Origin: Schistocerca nitens
Lineage: Eukaryota; Arthropoda; Insecta; Orthoptera; Acrididae
Direction of reading: 5' to 3'
Assembly: GCF_023898315.1 (NCBI RefSeq)
Contig: NC_064614.1
Coordinates: 496,760,109-496,824,108 of the forward strand
Length of the DNA: 64,000 bases
Part shown: in pieces, positions 27,529 through 39,525 of the stretch
Layout: each line of letters opens with the position of its first letter
Position numbering within the stretch: position 1 is the stretch's first letter
Program-made: the position numbers and the translations under genes
The notes under the pieces: generated by a model
Told to the model about the DNA's origin: nothing
Database searches by the model: none
The model's input: only the letters and a program-made list of their open reading frames with translations

Positions 27529-28039
27529 ATGTTACAAATTCCCGTGTACACATGTGCCCGACAGATGCTGTGTTTACAGAGTTAGTGGCGGAATGACTTG
27601 TAACTTTCTCATGTCAGACACTGCTGCTATGTGTTTATCTGTCTCCATGTAGGATGTAACCCCCTCTACTATGATTTTATATAGACCTGATGCAGGCATC
27701 ATATAATTTCTGAACTGTGATCGGATGTGAACAGTGGACACTATACAACTGTGCAAAGCTATATTGTGCTCGTATGATGTAAAGTAAATGTTTGATGAAA
27801 GTAGTTTTTTCGTTTTACGATTCGATAAGATAATTCAGCACAGAGAAACTGTGAAGAAGGATGTATGTCTGATAGGCAATAAATGTATTCGAGCTAACAT
27901 TATAGCCCGTTCTTAAGTGCAGAACGTTGTAGTCTTAGGAATACATGTGTTTATGTTCTCTGTCTTACCAATACCTTCCAGGTATAGATCCTAGACTCTA
28001 CAACAATAATTTAGAGTTGATAGCTTTGTAGATTTGGGT

Positions 28040-28705
28040 AAACATGTGTTCGAGAATTAACTGTGAATGGTCGTACTGAGTAGTCATCTGTCCACGTTCA
28101 CAATGATACTCGCAAATTATAGAAGGGATGGTTTAGCTGTGATACTGAAATTGGGGAAACATGCTGTCACATGTCGTCTTGAACTCCATCGCATATAAAA
28201 AAAAGTCTTTCCTTGTTCTTCTTCACTATATGCTGTTACATTACAGCAATTTGAAATCTGTTACTATGTATGGCTAAAGACTGCTAAGCTCCTCAACATG
28301 ATGTCATCTCGCGAAATCTCGTGCAATTGGACGGATTAGAACTCGGAAAACTCATTCATTCACGCGACACGGAGTGTAGCCGTCTTCTTCTGAGCGGTTG
28401 GAGATTAATTCTCTGACGATGCTGCAGGGAGGGTTGAAAAATGACTGTGTGAGAATGGACTTTTACCCTAAGAAGGAGAGAATACCCTGTGACTCCCATA
28501 CACAGAGAGATGGATCGTAAATTAAGTACTATGCTCGAGGTCTTAAAAATATCTAGAGTGCTGTCTGGTATACATAGATGATTTATGTGTTCGAGAATTA
28601 ACTGTGAATAGGCGTACTGAGTACTCATCTATCCATGTTCGCAATGATATTCGCAAAGTAGAGAAGGGATGATAATGAAATTGTGGAAACATGCTGTCAC
28701 ATGAT
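28040..28705. repeat. Arm-specific duplication around a ~410-bp insert
   Basis: A stretch of about 120-135 bases (28040-28175), with TGTGTTCGAGAATTAACTGTG and AACATGCTGTCACATG, is repeated in diverged form at 28585-28705. The left arm has one copy (about 13310-13440). The 28176-28584 interval between the copies has no partner in the left arm, and I do not recognise it. Confidence 0.75.
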
Positions 28706-28770
28706 TGGCCTGTGTTGGAGTTACTGTAAAATTATTCGCGCTATCAAGTATGTTGCTTAATGTTAGAGTA

Positions 28771-29455
28771 CATCTACATACATACCCCGCATTCCACCAT
28801 ACGGTGCGTGGCGGAGGGTACCTCGTACCACAACTAGCATCTTCTCTCCCTGTTCTACTCCCAAACAGAACGAGGGAAAAATGACTACCTATATGCCTCT
28901 GTACGAGCCCTAATCTCTCTTATCTTATCTTTGTGGTCTTTCCTCGAAATGTAAGTTGGCGGCAGTAAAATTGTACTGCAATCAGCTTCAAATGCTGGTT
29001 CTCTAAATTTCCTTAGTAGCGATTCACGAAACGAACGCCTCCTTTCCTCTAGAGACTTCCACCCGAGTTCCTGAAGCATTTCCGTAACACTCTCGTGATG
29101 ATCAACCCTACCAGTAACAAATCTAGCAGCCTGCCTCTGAATTGCTTCTATGTCCTCCCTCAATCCGACCTGATAGGGATCCCAAACGCTCGAGCAGTAC
29201 TCAAGAATAGGTCGTATTAGTGTTTTATAAGTGGTCTCCTTTACAGATGAACCACATCTTCCCAAAATTCTACCAATGAACCGAAGACGACTATCCGCCT
29301 TCCCCACAACTGCCATTACATGCTTGATATTTAATCGACGTGACTGTGTCAAGTGCTACACTACTAATGGAGTATTCAAACATTACGGGATCCTTTTTCC
29401 TATTCATCTGCATTAATTTACATTTATCTATATTTAGAGTTAGCTGCCATCGGCC
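28771..29455 (-). mobile_element. 3' fragment of the CR1/jockey-like LINE
   Basis: The minus strand encodes the C-terminal part of a non-LTR reverse transcriptase, related to the copy at 17360-18708. Shared text includes VVGKADSRLRFIGR, EDIEAIQRQAARFVT and KIREIRARTE. This copy keeps the thumb segment RPILEYCSSVWDP that the other copy has lost. Frames run 28885-29352 and 29291-29456. The 3' end is at the left, with the family's TATGTATGTAGATGTA tail seen in reverse. The left palindrome arm lacks the insertion around 13240. Confidence 0.9.
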
Positions 29456-32400
29456 ATCGGCAGTGTCTTTTCCATCCCAACCGTGCAATGGTGTGCTGCT
29501 GGTTACTGCATAATGATTGACTGACTGAACGCTTGTTTGTGTTGGGGAAAAAGTTTTGTTGATGGGTGACAACTTATGGCGGTTGCTAACAGTGAAACAG
29601 TGATTGCGTACATGAGTGCAATATGAGGAATCACTCGAAATGGAACACAGAGCCATAATCTATTCCGTCACTGTGAAATATGAGTTTAAATGTAGAGGTT
29701 GTCAATCACTTTCAGATGGTAGTCATCTAGTTTCCTTATGTTGTAAGTGTCCTTTATTTAAAAATCATGCAGTGTTATGCTATCCGCCGTAGGAATATGA
29801 TTTACACATGTGTGATGTCTAGTTTTCTGTGAGACGTCGTGGATCAGAGGGTCTTAATGTCAGTTTAGAATCTGACACAGACCTCGAAGTCGTGGCAGAA
29901 AACGAAATGTTTGACAATGTACAAAAGCTTGCTAGAAAACAGTGTTTGAATCAGGACCAGAGGTAGCGTCTCATACGATAATTCGCTTAGAGTATAGGTG
30001 ATCATACTTTAAAGAGGTCTCTGCGGTGTCTGTATATTTAATATGATCGTGTCCACATAGGCAGCTGCAGTTTGAAGTGTTGGACTTGGTGAAACGTTAG
30101 GAATGCCTGATGGCTGCATGTTACACTATTCTGGGGAAGTATTGTGAAATCTTTTCCTTCGTGCTGGAATCTGACCGAAGCTATACGCCACTGCGCCAGC
30201 ATCAAGACCTAGAAGACTTGTAAATAGGATAAGCTTTTATAGTTTGTAATGTTGGGGTGGTTATAGAATTATGAAGATAGCATGTTGAAGATCTGTAGTA
30301 CTTGTATCTAGTTTGGGGACATACCACATTGCGCGCATTTCCACCGAATGCTCAAAACACAGTCCTGTTGCAGTAACTCAACTCGATCTGTTTCTACACG
30401 GTTTGCAGGTGTTAGATATGTCTTTCTCCGACTTCTGCTCACTTCGGGCTTAAATTGCAACAAGCACTTGTGGAAAGCTATAGAAATGGGTGCGACTGCA
30501 AGATGTGTAGGGTGTGATTAAAACCAGGTTGTAATGTTACTGTAGCAGACAGGTTCGAGGAAGGTGAATCGTTTAGAGATATGAGAGTGCGTGAAATATG
30601 ATTGACTTGTGGGTGTGAGCTTACGTAAGTATGTGTTTGAATGGACGTAATTTCTAACATATAGCGTAACACTGTAGATTTGGGAAGTTAGTGTATATTT
30701 TTCTTCTTACGACCTCAATCAGCACATCATCTACCACTACTGTCTGTCATCGCCTACAACTCAGTTGGTATATCGCTGATCATCTGATATGGTCTCGAGA
30801 CAGAATGTGCTAGAAATACTATAGAATTATTTAGCTTGGGCTGTGCGAGGGTGTCGCAAATACCATTTATATACAACGTTCCTTAGCAGATTGACTTTCA
30901 AATGAGGTAATTTTATCACTAGGCTGGATCATGGGCTTACACATTCCTATGATCACAGTCACGGTATTTGTCCAGAAAAAAGAAAACTACCTAATTCATA
31001 GGTTATGTCATACTGCAATTTGTAAAGTGGGTATAGCTTTTAACATGGATACTTGTGTGCACCTGTAGAATCAGGAGCTCTTGTGGGAGTAACATGCAAT
31101 AGTTGCTGGGCTCAGTTTTTTTTCTTTAACATCTGGTCGATTACGTCTCTCTTTCTATGACATGGTGGTAGGACTTTCAAGAAGAACATAAGGGGCATGC
31201 ACACGCATCGTTGATTTTCGGTCAGTATTATTTCGTATCATAGGCAAAGTTTATTGACGAAATATTATAATTAGTAGTAGTTCTGGGTATGTGATATGTA
31301 CGTATTTGAGCATCAGGTTTATAAAGTATGTGTTTGTGGAATGGAGATGACTATGCCCTGTCGTATGTGTAGCAAAGGGAAGAGTATGTTCAGTCGTAAG
31401 GCAGGTACAGATATTTCCAGAGCCATCGCCTTCGGTAGGGTGTATTTCCAATACTTGGTTCATTGTCGAGTGACGTTCAATTGATACCATGATTGTAAGA
31501 TGGGCAGGTTTTGTGATCAAGTGGAAATTTGAGAAAATTGTGTATCCAGGTGCGTTTGCACTGTACTGTTATTCGCTTCCATGTAAATAGTTCGGTTGAG
31601 TGCTTCTGCACATTTCCGACCTTTATTTAGTTGAGAGAAGATCGATTGTAATGTGGCATTTAGAAGAAACATTTGCTGTTCTCTAGACGTGGGAAAGACC
31701 TTAGTTGGCTTGCTAATTATAGGGATGATTTGTAATTTGTTAGATGAGCGAGATCGGTATTCACGGATGGAGATATCATTTCTTATGTGTTTGTTTCTAG
31801 TTACTCAGTGGTATAGAGCATGTTCGACCTATATATATGTAAAGAGTGTTTATGGATTGATTTTTTTTCTCCATGTGCTTTTTAAGGGTTGTGAGCATCA
31901 GAGATGAAATATGGTTTGACGATTTAGTAGTTATTTTCGTGGTTATTGCGTTCAGAACCGTAATATTCAAGCTCATGTCCTCGGTGGGAACGCAGTGTAA
32001 TTTAGTGAGAGTGTTTAAGTATTTGACGATATGTATGGCGATTGGCTATGTTTAGTTGCCGGTGCAGTATAGCGATGAGTGTAAAATAGTTGTTTGCTGT
32101 TGAAAGTCAAGTGTGCAGAAAGAAACAAAAGGCAGAACGTGCTGCCACGATCAGATGCATGAGTAATTAGATAAGAGCAAATGATAATGCTTGATTAATG
32201 TCCTGTGTCTCTAAACGGCGGCGCAAACGAATGCATATGTTGAAAGCATGAAATGTAATGCGTGATGTAAAGGGTGCCGTATTAGAAAATCGAGGACGAG
32301 CGAATTCGCGTTTTCCTTGTTGTTCTATCGATTATGATGATGATAACAGTACACAAGCGCACATCGGTGATGTCTTCCCAAGCATTATGTCCGCTGGTCA

Positions 32401-32868
32401 GGTTTTCATAATCACAGATAGCACTTGACGTGTGTGCATAATAAAACTTATTTGGCTTATGTTGTATAATGACTAGAGAAGATGAGTGTGTATGCTATAG
32501 TGAGGGACGTATAGATTCTGCACATAGATAAAGGCGCGAGATTTTTTTATGTGGAAATTATGGGCTCTATAGATGGTGATATTTGACCATGAATGACAAC
32601 AGTCAAGAGCAGAAATTACGTGTAAATCGGCCGCTGACAGAGTGTTGCGGCAATGGTAATAATATTTAATTGTAGTTGGAAGTGGTAAATATGGTCGTGG
32701 CTTACAATATTCTTGTGAGTGTGGTATGTATTTGATGGTCTGTATACAAGCTTGCAGGTTTAAATGTCATTGGGATTTAGCGATCTGTGTAAAAGTAATT
32801 TAACTGCTGAAAGTCCGATAAAGAAAAGGTGACTCGTGTTTCGATAGAGGCGGCGAGTTGTAAGGAAA

Positions 32869-34912
32869 TCAAGAAATATGTATGTTAGAGAAGCAATTAA
32901 CAAATCCAGCAATAAAATCAAATCATTGTGGAATGTTGTTAGAAGGGAGACAGGAAAAGTAACCACTGGGGTAGGTTGTATTACGGTTAAACAGAATGAG
33001 ACCATCTTAATCAACAGTACACAGGTAGCCAATGTATTTAACAATCACTTCTTAAGTGTAGGAGAAAAAATTGGTGAGAATAGTTCAAAAGAAAAAGCCA
33101 GGCAGTACATGGAAGAGTCAGTTTTGAAAAATTTTAGTCTAATTAAGTTTCATCTAACAACCTCTTGTGAAATAAGGAAAATTATTAAACCTTTGGAAAA
33201 TAAATGTTCTGTTGGAGTAGATGACATATCTAACAAGTTATTAAAACAATGTGGAGCAATTATAGCTGATGTTTTGAGTCACATCACTGACTCAGGATAT
33301 TTTTCCAAACAGGTTTAAATATGCCATTGTCAGGCCTCTCTACAAAAAAGGGGAAAACCACAGATGTCAATAATTACCGGCCAGTATCCTTGCTTACAAC
33401 ATTTTCAAAAATCTTTGAGAAAGTAATGTACTCAAGAGTGGTTTGCCATCTCAACAGTAATTGGATACTTAGTCAATCACAGTTCGGATTTCAGAAATGC
33501 TGTTCCACTGAGACAGCAATATACCATTTCACTGTCCACATAATAGAGTCTTTAAATAGTAAAATGTCACCAGTAGGAATATTCTGTGACTTATCCAAAG
33601 CATTTGACTGTGTGAACCATGACATTATGTTAGAGAAATTACAATTCTATGGTATTAATGGAACAGCATATACTGATAGTTTAAGTCATATCTACAGAAC
33701 AAAAAGCAAAAAGTCTCTTTACATGCTTCAAGTGATTCAAAGGAGTTCGCCACTTCATCTAACTGGGGTGAAATTACATTAGGTGTTCCACAAGGTTCGA
33801 TCATGGGTCCCCTTCTGTTCTTGATATATGTGAATGACCTTTCTTATGTGAAGCAACATGCTGAGCTGACAATGTTTGTTGTTGATACAACCATAATTAT
33901 TAATCCAGTCAAAGAAAGTCTGATAGAAAATGATACAAATAAGGTCTTTGGAAAGGTTATTAATTGGTTTTCTATGAATGGGCTTGCTCCAAACTTTCAA
34001 AAAACACAGTATATCCAATTTTCTGCTGTAAAAAGTATAATTCCTTCAATAAACATAATACATGAAAAGAAGTCAGTAGCCAGCGTAGAGCATACTAAGT
34101 TTTTGGGTGTACATGTAGCTGAGAATCTTAGTCGGAAAATTCATATTTTGGATCTCCTAAACCGACTAGCTTCAGAAACTTTTGCAATCAGAATAATTGC
34201 CAATTTTGAGGACGTAGAAATTAGTAAGCTAACATACTTTGCATACATCCACTCTGTGATGTCATATGGAATAATATTCTGGGGCAACTCAACACTTATG
34301 CAGAAGGTATTCACTGCTCAAGAGAAAGTAGTTGGAATAATGTGTGGGTATCATAGTCACACATCTTGTAGGCATCTGTTTAAAAGGTTAGGAATTCTTA
34401 CAATTGCTTCAAGTACATTTACTCAGTAATGAAATTTTTCTCAACAGCATGGACCACTTTAAAATAAACAGCGACATTCATCATTAAAATACCAGAAAAA
34501 GGAAAGACCTATACTATCCTTTACTTAACCTATCTTTGGCACAGAAGGGGGCAAAATAACCTGCTATAAAACTTTTTGGTAAATTACCAGATGATATAAA
34601 ATGTCTGACAGCAGTATAGTTTCAAAATCAGATTGAAATCATACCTCGTTGACAACTCCTTCTATCCATAGATGAATTCTTGAATAGGAGTAAATAAATC
34701 TGGAGATATAATATATGCATTTTGTGCCATTTAAGGGAATGGGATAAAATAGAAATATTTATGTATAACACTATAATGTAAACAAAAAAAGAAAAAAACA
34801 CTTGTTTCCTGTGCGCATTTCTTGTGCATTTGACATGTTCCACATCATAACGGTTTTTCCATGATATTGAACAATGGAACATGTAACTAACTGTAATTCA
34901 GTGTGTAAATTC
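32869..34912 (+). mobile_element. 5'-truncated LINE (CR1-group) with decayed RT
   Basis: Three consecutive frames encode one reverse transcriptase: 32878-33318 (linker and N-terminal part), 33321-33782 (VNNYRPVSLL, FCDLSKAFDCVNHD with the first catalytic Asp) and 33803-34429 (GPLLFLIYVNDLS, thumb, FWGNS). The catalytic FADD box reads FVVD, so one of the two Asp is Val. Several frameshifts confirm decay. The 3' untranslated region has TGACATGTTCCACATC, shared with the LINE at 47186-48477. It interrupts the right palindrome arm between 32868 and 34913. Confidence 0.9.
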
Positions 34913-34993
34913 GATAAGAGCGAATGAGGACGCTAGATTGATTGATTGACATGGTTTGTGGTGGGATATATGAGCATCAAGATAGGGTTGAAC
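34913..34993 (-). repeat. Large inverted repeat, outer end of right arm
   Basis: Reverse complement of about 1887-1945, with ATTGATTGATTGACAT and GATATATGAGCATCA readily matched. Homology with the left side fades after about 34993, which sets the visible outer boundary of the palindrome. Confidence 0.8.
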
Positions 34994-35097
34994 CCCCGGA
35001 CTGGAAAAAGCTGTCTTTGGTCGATCCACTGGCGCTACTTCTATTTGATAATATCCACTCATTGTGAAGAAATACGTAGTTACACTGAGCCAAATTG

Positions 35098-35374
35098 TCT
35101 AGAATCTCTGTTATGTCTGATATCGGAAATGCATCAGTAAATAATAAATGTCATGTGACTACGGTCTCCCATCAGGGAGACCATTCGCCGGGTGCAAGTC
35201 TTTCGATTTGACGCCACTTCGGCGACTTGCGCGTCGATGAGGATGAAATGATGATGATTAGGACAACACAACACTCAGTCCCTGAGTGGAGAAAATCTCC
35301 GACCCAGCCGGGTATCGAACCCGGGCCCTTAGGATTGACATTCTGTCGCGCTGACCACTCAGCTACCGGGGGCA
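35098..35374 (-). mobile_element. tRNA-derived SINE, second family
   Basis: Read on the minus strand from 35374, it starts with a tRNA-like head: box A-like TAGCTGAGTGG and box B GGTTCGATACC. A body with CATCATCATTTCATCCTCATCG follows. Its downstream part, 35098-35278, has a 181-base counterpart at 39040-39220. It is not a functional tRNA gene, because the tRNA part runs directly into the SINE body. Confidence 0.85.
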
Positions 35375-35429
35375 GACAGTACATCAGTGATCGTTCGTCC
35401 ATTGAGTAATGTGTAATCACAGCAAAATC

Positions 35430-35655
35430 ATTATTTTTAGTACCTTCTGGTGTTTTGGGACCAAAATTACGTGTAACCCCCAGGGACTATCGTTATAATC
35501 AGTAATACTATCAGCTAGCTGCTGGTCGAGAAATTCTTCCATTATTGGTTACATACACTTTGGGACTCAATCTGGTTCTTCTAAACTGTATCATCATTCC
35601 CTAATGGTATTCTGTGTTGCCTGAGTGGTTTTTCTGAACAGTGTGTGACCTTACC
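35430..35655 (-). pseudogene. Gypsy-like RT fragment (minus strand)
   Basis: Minus-strand translation gives IMEEFLDQQLADSITDYN followed by DSPWGLHVILVPKHQK. This matches the usual beginning of a Ty3/gypsy reverse transcriptase (a conserved E..L..G.I..S.SPW.SP..LV.K pattern). It is short, with stops in the surrounding text. It is cut on one side by the LINE tail at 35660. Confidence 0.6.
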
Positions 35656-36012
35656 AGGTAGGACATCGAAAAAGTGCAAAGAAGGGCAGCCAGTTTCGTG
35701 CTATAACGCAATAGGGTTTAGATTAGATTAGATTAATACTAGTTCCATGGATCATGAATACGATATTTTGTAAAGATGTGGAACGAGTCAAATTTTCCAA
35801 TACATGGCATAATTAGGTTAATTTAACAACATAATTAAGTTAATATAACAACGTTTTTATTTTTTTAAATTTTTTTTCTTTTTTTAATTTATTTCTAAAA
35901 ATTCCTCTATGGAGTAGAAGGAGTTGTCATTCAGAAATTCTTTTAATTTCTTCTTGAATACTTGTTGGTTATCTGTCAGACTTTTGATACTATTTGGTAA
36001 GTGACCAAAGAC

Positions 36013-37240
36013 TTAAGTGGCAGTATAATTCACCCCTTTCTGTGCCAAAGTTAGATTTAATCTTGAATAGTGAAGATCATCCTTTCTCCTAGTATTGTAG
36101 TTATGCACACTGCTATTACTTTTGAATTGGGTTTGGTTGTTAATAACAAATTTCATAAGAGAGTATATATACTGAGAAGCTACCGTGAATATCCCTAGAT
36201 CCTTAAATAAATGTCTGCAGGATGATCTTGGGTGGACTCCAGCTATTATTCTGATTACACGCTTTTGTGCAATAAATACTTTATTCCTCAGGGATGAATT
36301 ACCCCAAAATATGATGCCATATGCAAGCAATGAGTGAAAATAGGCGTAGTAAGCTAATTTATTTTTCTTGGGGAAGCAGTTTTCAAATGCATTTACAAAA
36401 GTGTCATGAAATAAATTATATTTTAAATTGGCTTCAGGTTCACGGTACACCCCATCCCAGTCTAACTGCTGTAGGCTTTCCCTGAAATTTGCAGTTGTTA
36501 AATCGTTGGCTGAACGTACTACTTTGGAGGACTGTTTAGTACTGCTGAATGGAGCTATGTCATATATTGTAACTAGCTGTGCACCATGATCAGAAAGACC
36601 ATTCTCAACAGGCTGAGCATTTATCTGGTTAAACTGATCTTGGTCTATAAAGAAGTTATCTATCAGTGAGCTGCTATCCTTTACCACCTGAGTAGGAAAA
36701 TCAATAATAATTGAAAGAACTGAGTAATTCTTCAAGGTCATTTTTCCTATTACCCTCTTTCAGAGAATTTACATTGAAGTCCCCACAAATAATAATTTGC
36801 TTCCCCCTGTCTGACAGATAGCACAACAAGGAGTCCAAATTTTTCAGAAATAGATGAAAATTTCCAGATGGGGACCTGTATACAGTTACAATTATAAATG
36901 TGCCTTTATTTAATTTAAGCTCACAGGCACATGCTTCTATATGTTTCTCTACACAAAAATTTTTTGTTTCTATACTTTTTGCACAATTATAACTTTTGAC
37001 ATATATGGCAACTCCTCCTTTCTCCATATTTTCTCTAATTACATGTGCAGAGAGCTTATATCCACTTACATTTACCTTATCCATATCAGTAACAATGTGA
37101 TGCTCAGACAGGCATAGTATATCTATTTCATCCTCAACTTCTAAATCTTCTAAACAAACCAGAAGCTCATCTATTTTATTCTCTAAATTCCCAATATTTT
37201 GATGAAATATACTTACATTATTTTTAATTATACTTTTATG
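36013..37240 (-). pseudogene. LINE ORF2: APE-type endonuclease fused to C-terminus, RT deleted
   Basis: From about 37240 the minus strand encodes an apurinic-like endonuclease: SIFHQNIGNLENKIDELL, DILCLSEHH (Glu), VTVYRSPSG and IICGDFNVN (Asp/Asn). After a frameshift near 36720 the SDHGAQL motif (catalytic His) follows. The frame then runs through NCFPKKNK straight into LAYYAYFHSLLAYG, a segment located after the RT domain in the sister copy at 47195-48079. Both the palm and the FADD box are therefore missing. The element end is typical (CRHLFKDLGI, NYNTR). Confidence 0.88.
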
Positions 37241-37639
37241 AGAACCTTTCCTTATTCTAACATTTGCAGTACTCTCCTGTCTGAGTTTCTCATTGTGCTT
37301 AGGCCTAGTTCCTATACCAGTGGTCACATGGTGTTCAGAGAGGCAGATTATGTAAACTGGGTTGGGTGACTTTAATTCATCAATGCAATTACCTAGGACT
37401 GAGATACAACTTGGTGGAGATAAAATTTCTGGTGATTGGTGAAAATTTATAATTGACAGCTGTGATTGGTGATCCAATGTGTTAGAACTGTGCTGTTTAA
37501 TTTCTTTCCTAAACTGAAGATTTGTTTCAATCCTGACCTCTCGTAGAACTTGACATCTTTCTGTCTTACCTATCCTAAAAAAAGGTGCTACTCCAACACC
37601 TGTAACCACTGGTATTCCCCCCCCCCTTAAATTTCCTGA

Positions 37640-38480
37640 TATTACCCCAGCCAGTTTACCCTTCCCTTTCCCGTTGAGATGTAGGCCGTGCCTGGTATAG
37701 TACCACCTACTGAGAGTATCAACAGGAACTACACCAATGAGCCCCCGCACCCAACCCGAGCAGCCGTTCTAACTCCAAATTAACTCTCCCAACAGAAGAG
37801 TTGAAATGAGGCCGGTCATGGCGGCTCAGGACAGATACAAATTCAACATTGGTGTGTCTCAATGCCGACGCAATCTTTACCAGGTCACACTCTATACTGT
37901 ACCCAGGATCTCTGTCGATACTGTTCCCTGGCCCTCCCGCAATACCCACGGTGTCTTCCCTGTTAAATCCTTTACAGAGTGAGCCTAAATCCTCTGTCAC
38001 CTGATCCAGACTAGCACTTGGTTTGAAAAAATTTGTGACCTGGTATTCTGGTCCTAATTCCTCCTGCAGAAGTTGGCCTACACCTCTGGCATGAGAACTG
38101 CCTAACAACAAAACTTTCTTCCTTTTCGATGACTTTCCTACATTCTTTTTCGGTTTCCTATTGAAAGTTTGTTGTGTCCTGTCTACACCTACCTCTGCTT
38201 GAGGCTCATCAATTTCTGACTGAAGCAACAGGTCAAACATATTTTTGACATTCACCACAAAACTGTCAGACTTGGTTCTAGGCCTGTTCCTTCTGTTACC
38301 TGTTGCCACTTCCCAGCTCTCTTTGCCCTTCTCCCTCCTTAACCTGTCCAGATCTACCCTAGCCTGATCTAGCTCAGCCTGAAGGGCAGCAATTTTCCCC
38401 TCCTGTTCCACTATCTTCCTATCTCTGCTGTAAATCCTACATAACCACTGATGAGCCTGATCCATTTTCCCGACATCCAC
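37640..38480 (-). pseudogene. LINE ORF1 with coiled coil and SGNH-esterase-like domain (frameshifted)
   Basis: The ATG at 38480 opens a frame of 253 residues. Residues about 15-50 are a heptad-like coiled coil (IVEQEGKIAALQAELDQARV). A basic linker follows, then from about residue 120 KKVLLLGSSHARGVGQLL, an SGNH-hydrolase nucleophile motif (GSSH) as seen in ORF1 of CR1-type LINEs. Near 37740 the frame shifts by one: the expected His-containing end (YYTRHGLHLNGKGKGKLA) is read in the overlapping 36701-37750 frame. The protein would bind LINE RNA. Apart from the shift it looks well preserved. Confidence 0.85.
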
Positions 38481-39039
38481 GCCACTGCAGTCCCCCCAAT
38501 GAAAAAAACTACTGCATCCATCACACCAAACCCCGGAAATAACTATTCTACGTCAAGTCAGGCACTTCTCACTCATGGCAAAAATAATACTTTAGCTAGA
38601 ATAAATCAATTAAATTACCGAAAATCAAAAAATACGTTACAAGAATTAAGCCTATTCACAACTGTATATAAGCAAGTTTCTGATTTAAAATTCCGCTGTT
38701 TTTCTGAAATCTGTATTAAAACAATTTAGTTATAAGCTAATTACGGTAGTTTACTTATTTGTTACCGAGAAACTAGTCAAATTAACGTGAAAAAGAAACA
38801 AGTAGCTTTACAAAATTAAAGCCTAAACGCGACTTCGCGAAGTTACAATCTTTTCGTGTTTTCTGAAAAAATACGCAAAGAAAAGTGAAACCTTTAACGG
38901 CAAGACTAAACGATACACTAATGCACGTATTTAATTTGTTGTCGGTGTTAAACTAAATTATATTCCTGTCTAAATCACTTAACTTTCTGGAAATAGTTTC
39001 TGGCGTCACTTACTCAGCGACCATCTTGGAAGCCCAAGG

Positions 39040-39220
39040 TCTAGAATCTCTGTTATATCTGATATCGGAAATGCATCAGTAAATAATAAATGTCGTGTGA
39101 CTAGGGTCTCCCATCGAGTAGACCGTTCGCCGGGTGCAACTCTTTCGATTTGACGCCACTTCGGCGACTTGCGCGTCGATGAGGATGAAATGATGATGAT
39201 TAGGACAACACAACCCTCAG
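39040..39220 (-). mobile_element. SINE segment fused to the LINE 5' end
   Basis: These 181 bases match 35098-35278 base for base in length, with roughly 6% differences by eye. They comprise the downstream part of the second SINE family and its shared flank, without the tRNA head. They lie between the LINE 5' end and the right copy of the 20-base target duplication, so they were probably inserted together with the LINE. Confidence 0.8.
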
Positions 39221-39525
39221 TCGTGTTATAACGCAATAGGAGTGAGAGTGTCACTGATATGATACGTGAGTTGGGGTCGCAGTCACTGGAACAAAGGCGG
39301 CTTTCTTTTGCGGCGAGATCTATTTACGAAATTTCAATCACCAACTTTCTCTTCCGAATGCGAAATAATTTTGTTGACACCCACCTATGTAGGGAGAAAT
39401 GCCCATGTAATAAAATAAGAGAAATCAGAGCTCGAACCGAAAGATTTAGGTGTTCTTTTTTCCCACGTGCCCTTCGAGAGTGAACTCTCTGCCAGGCACT
39501 TAAACTAAAGTGTGAATTGCAGAGT

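Larger units (their letters stand above)
27529..32868 (-). repeat. Large inverted repeat, main part of right arm
   Basis: Inverted homologue of 13945 back to 11862 and then of 3836 back to about 1946. Extra sequence relative to the left arm is the LINE at 28771-29455 and about 540 bases containing a local duplication (28176-28705). It stops at 32868, where another LINE begins, and picks up again at 34913. The short open frames in it (for example 30478-30672) mirror those in the left arm and have no known domain. Confidence 0.85.
35716..39039 (-). mobile_element. Internally deleted CR1-group LINE with ORF1 and endonuclease, no RT
   Basis: The minus-strand order is a 5' UTR (about 38481-39039), ORF1, then ORF2 with endonuclease fused in frame to the C-terminal region, then a 3' tail of TAATCTAATCTAATC units at 35718-35735. 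The whole RT catalytic domain is absent (junction near 36356). It is flanked by a 20-base target duplication (35696-35715 and 39221-39240, one mismatch). The stretch 39040-39220 next to its 5' end lies inside the same duplication. With no RT it could move only in trans. Confidence 0.9.
35660..39525 (+). mobile_element. LINE 3' fragment split by a second LINE
   Basis: The C-terminal coding end of a CR1/jockey-like LINE lies in two pieces, 35660-35715 (KKCKEGQPVS-like, frame decayed) and 39221-39525. The second piece encodes MIRELGSQSLEQRRLSF, KIREIRARTERF and FFPRALRE and then the short 3' UTR ending GTGAATTGCAGAGTA. The pieces join at the 20-base sequence TCGTG(C/T)TATAACGCAATAGG, present on both sides of the inserted LINE. 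It is related to but distinct from the family at 17360-18708. Its own insertion cuts the gypsy-like RT at 39526. Confidence 0.85.
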
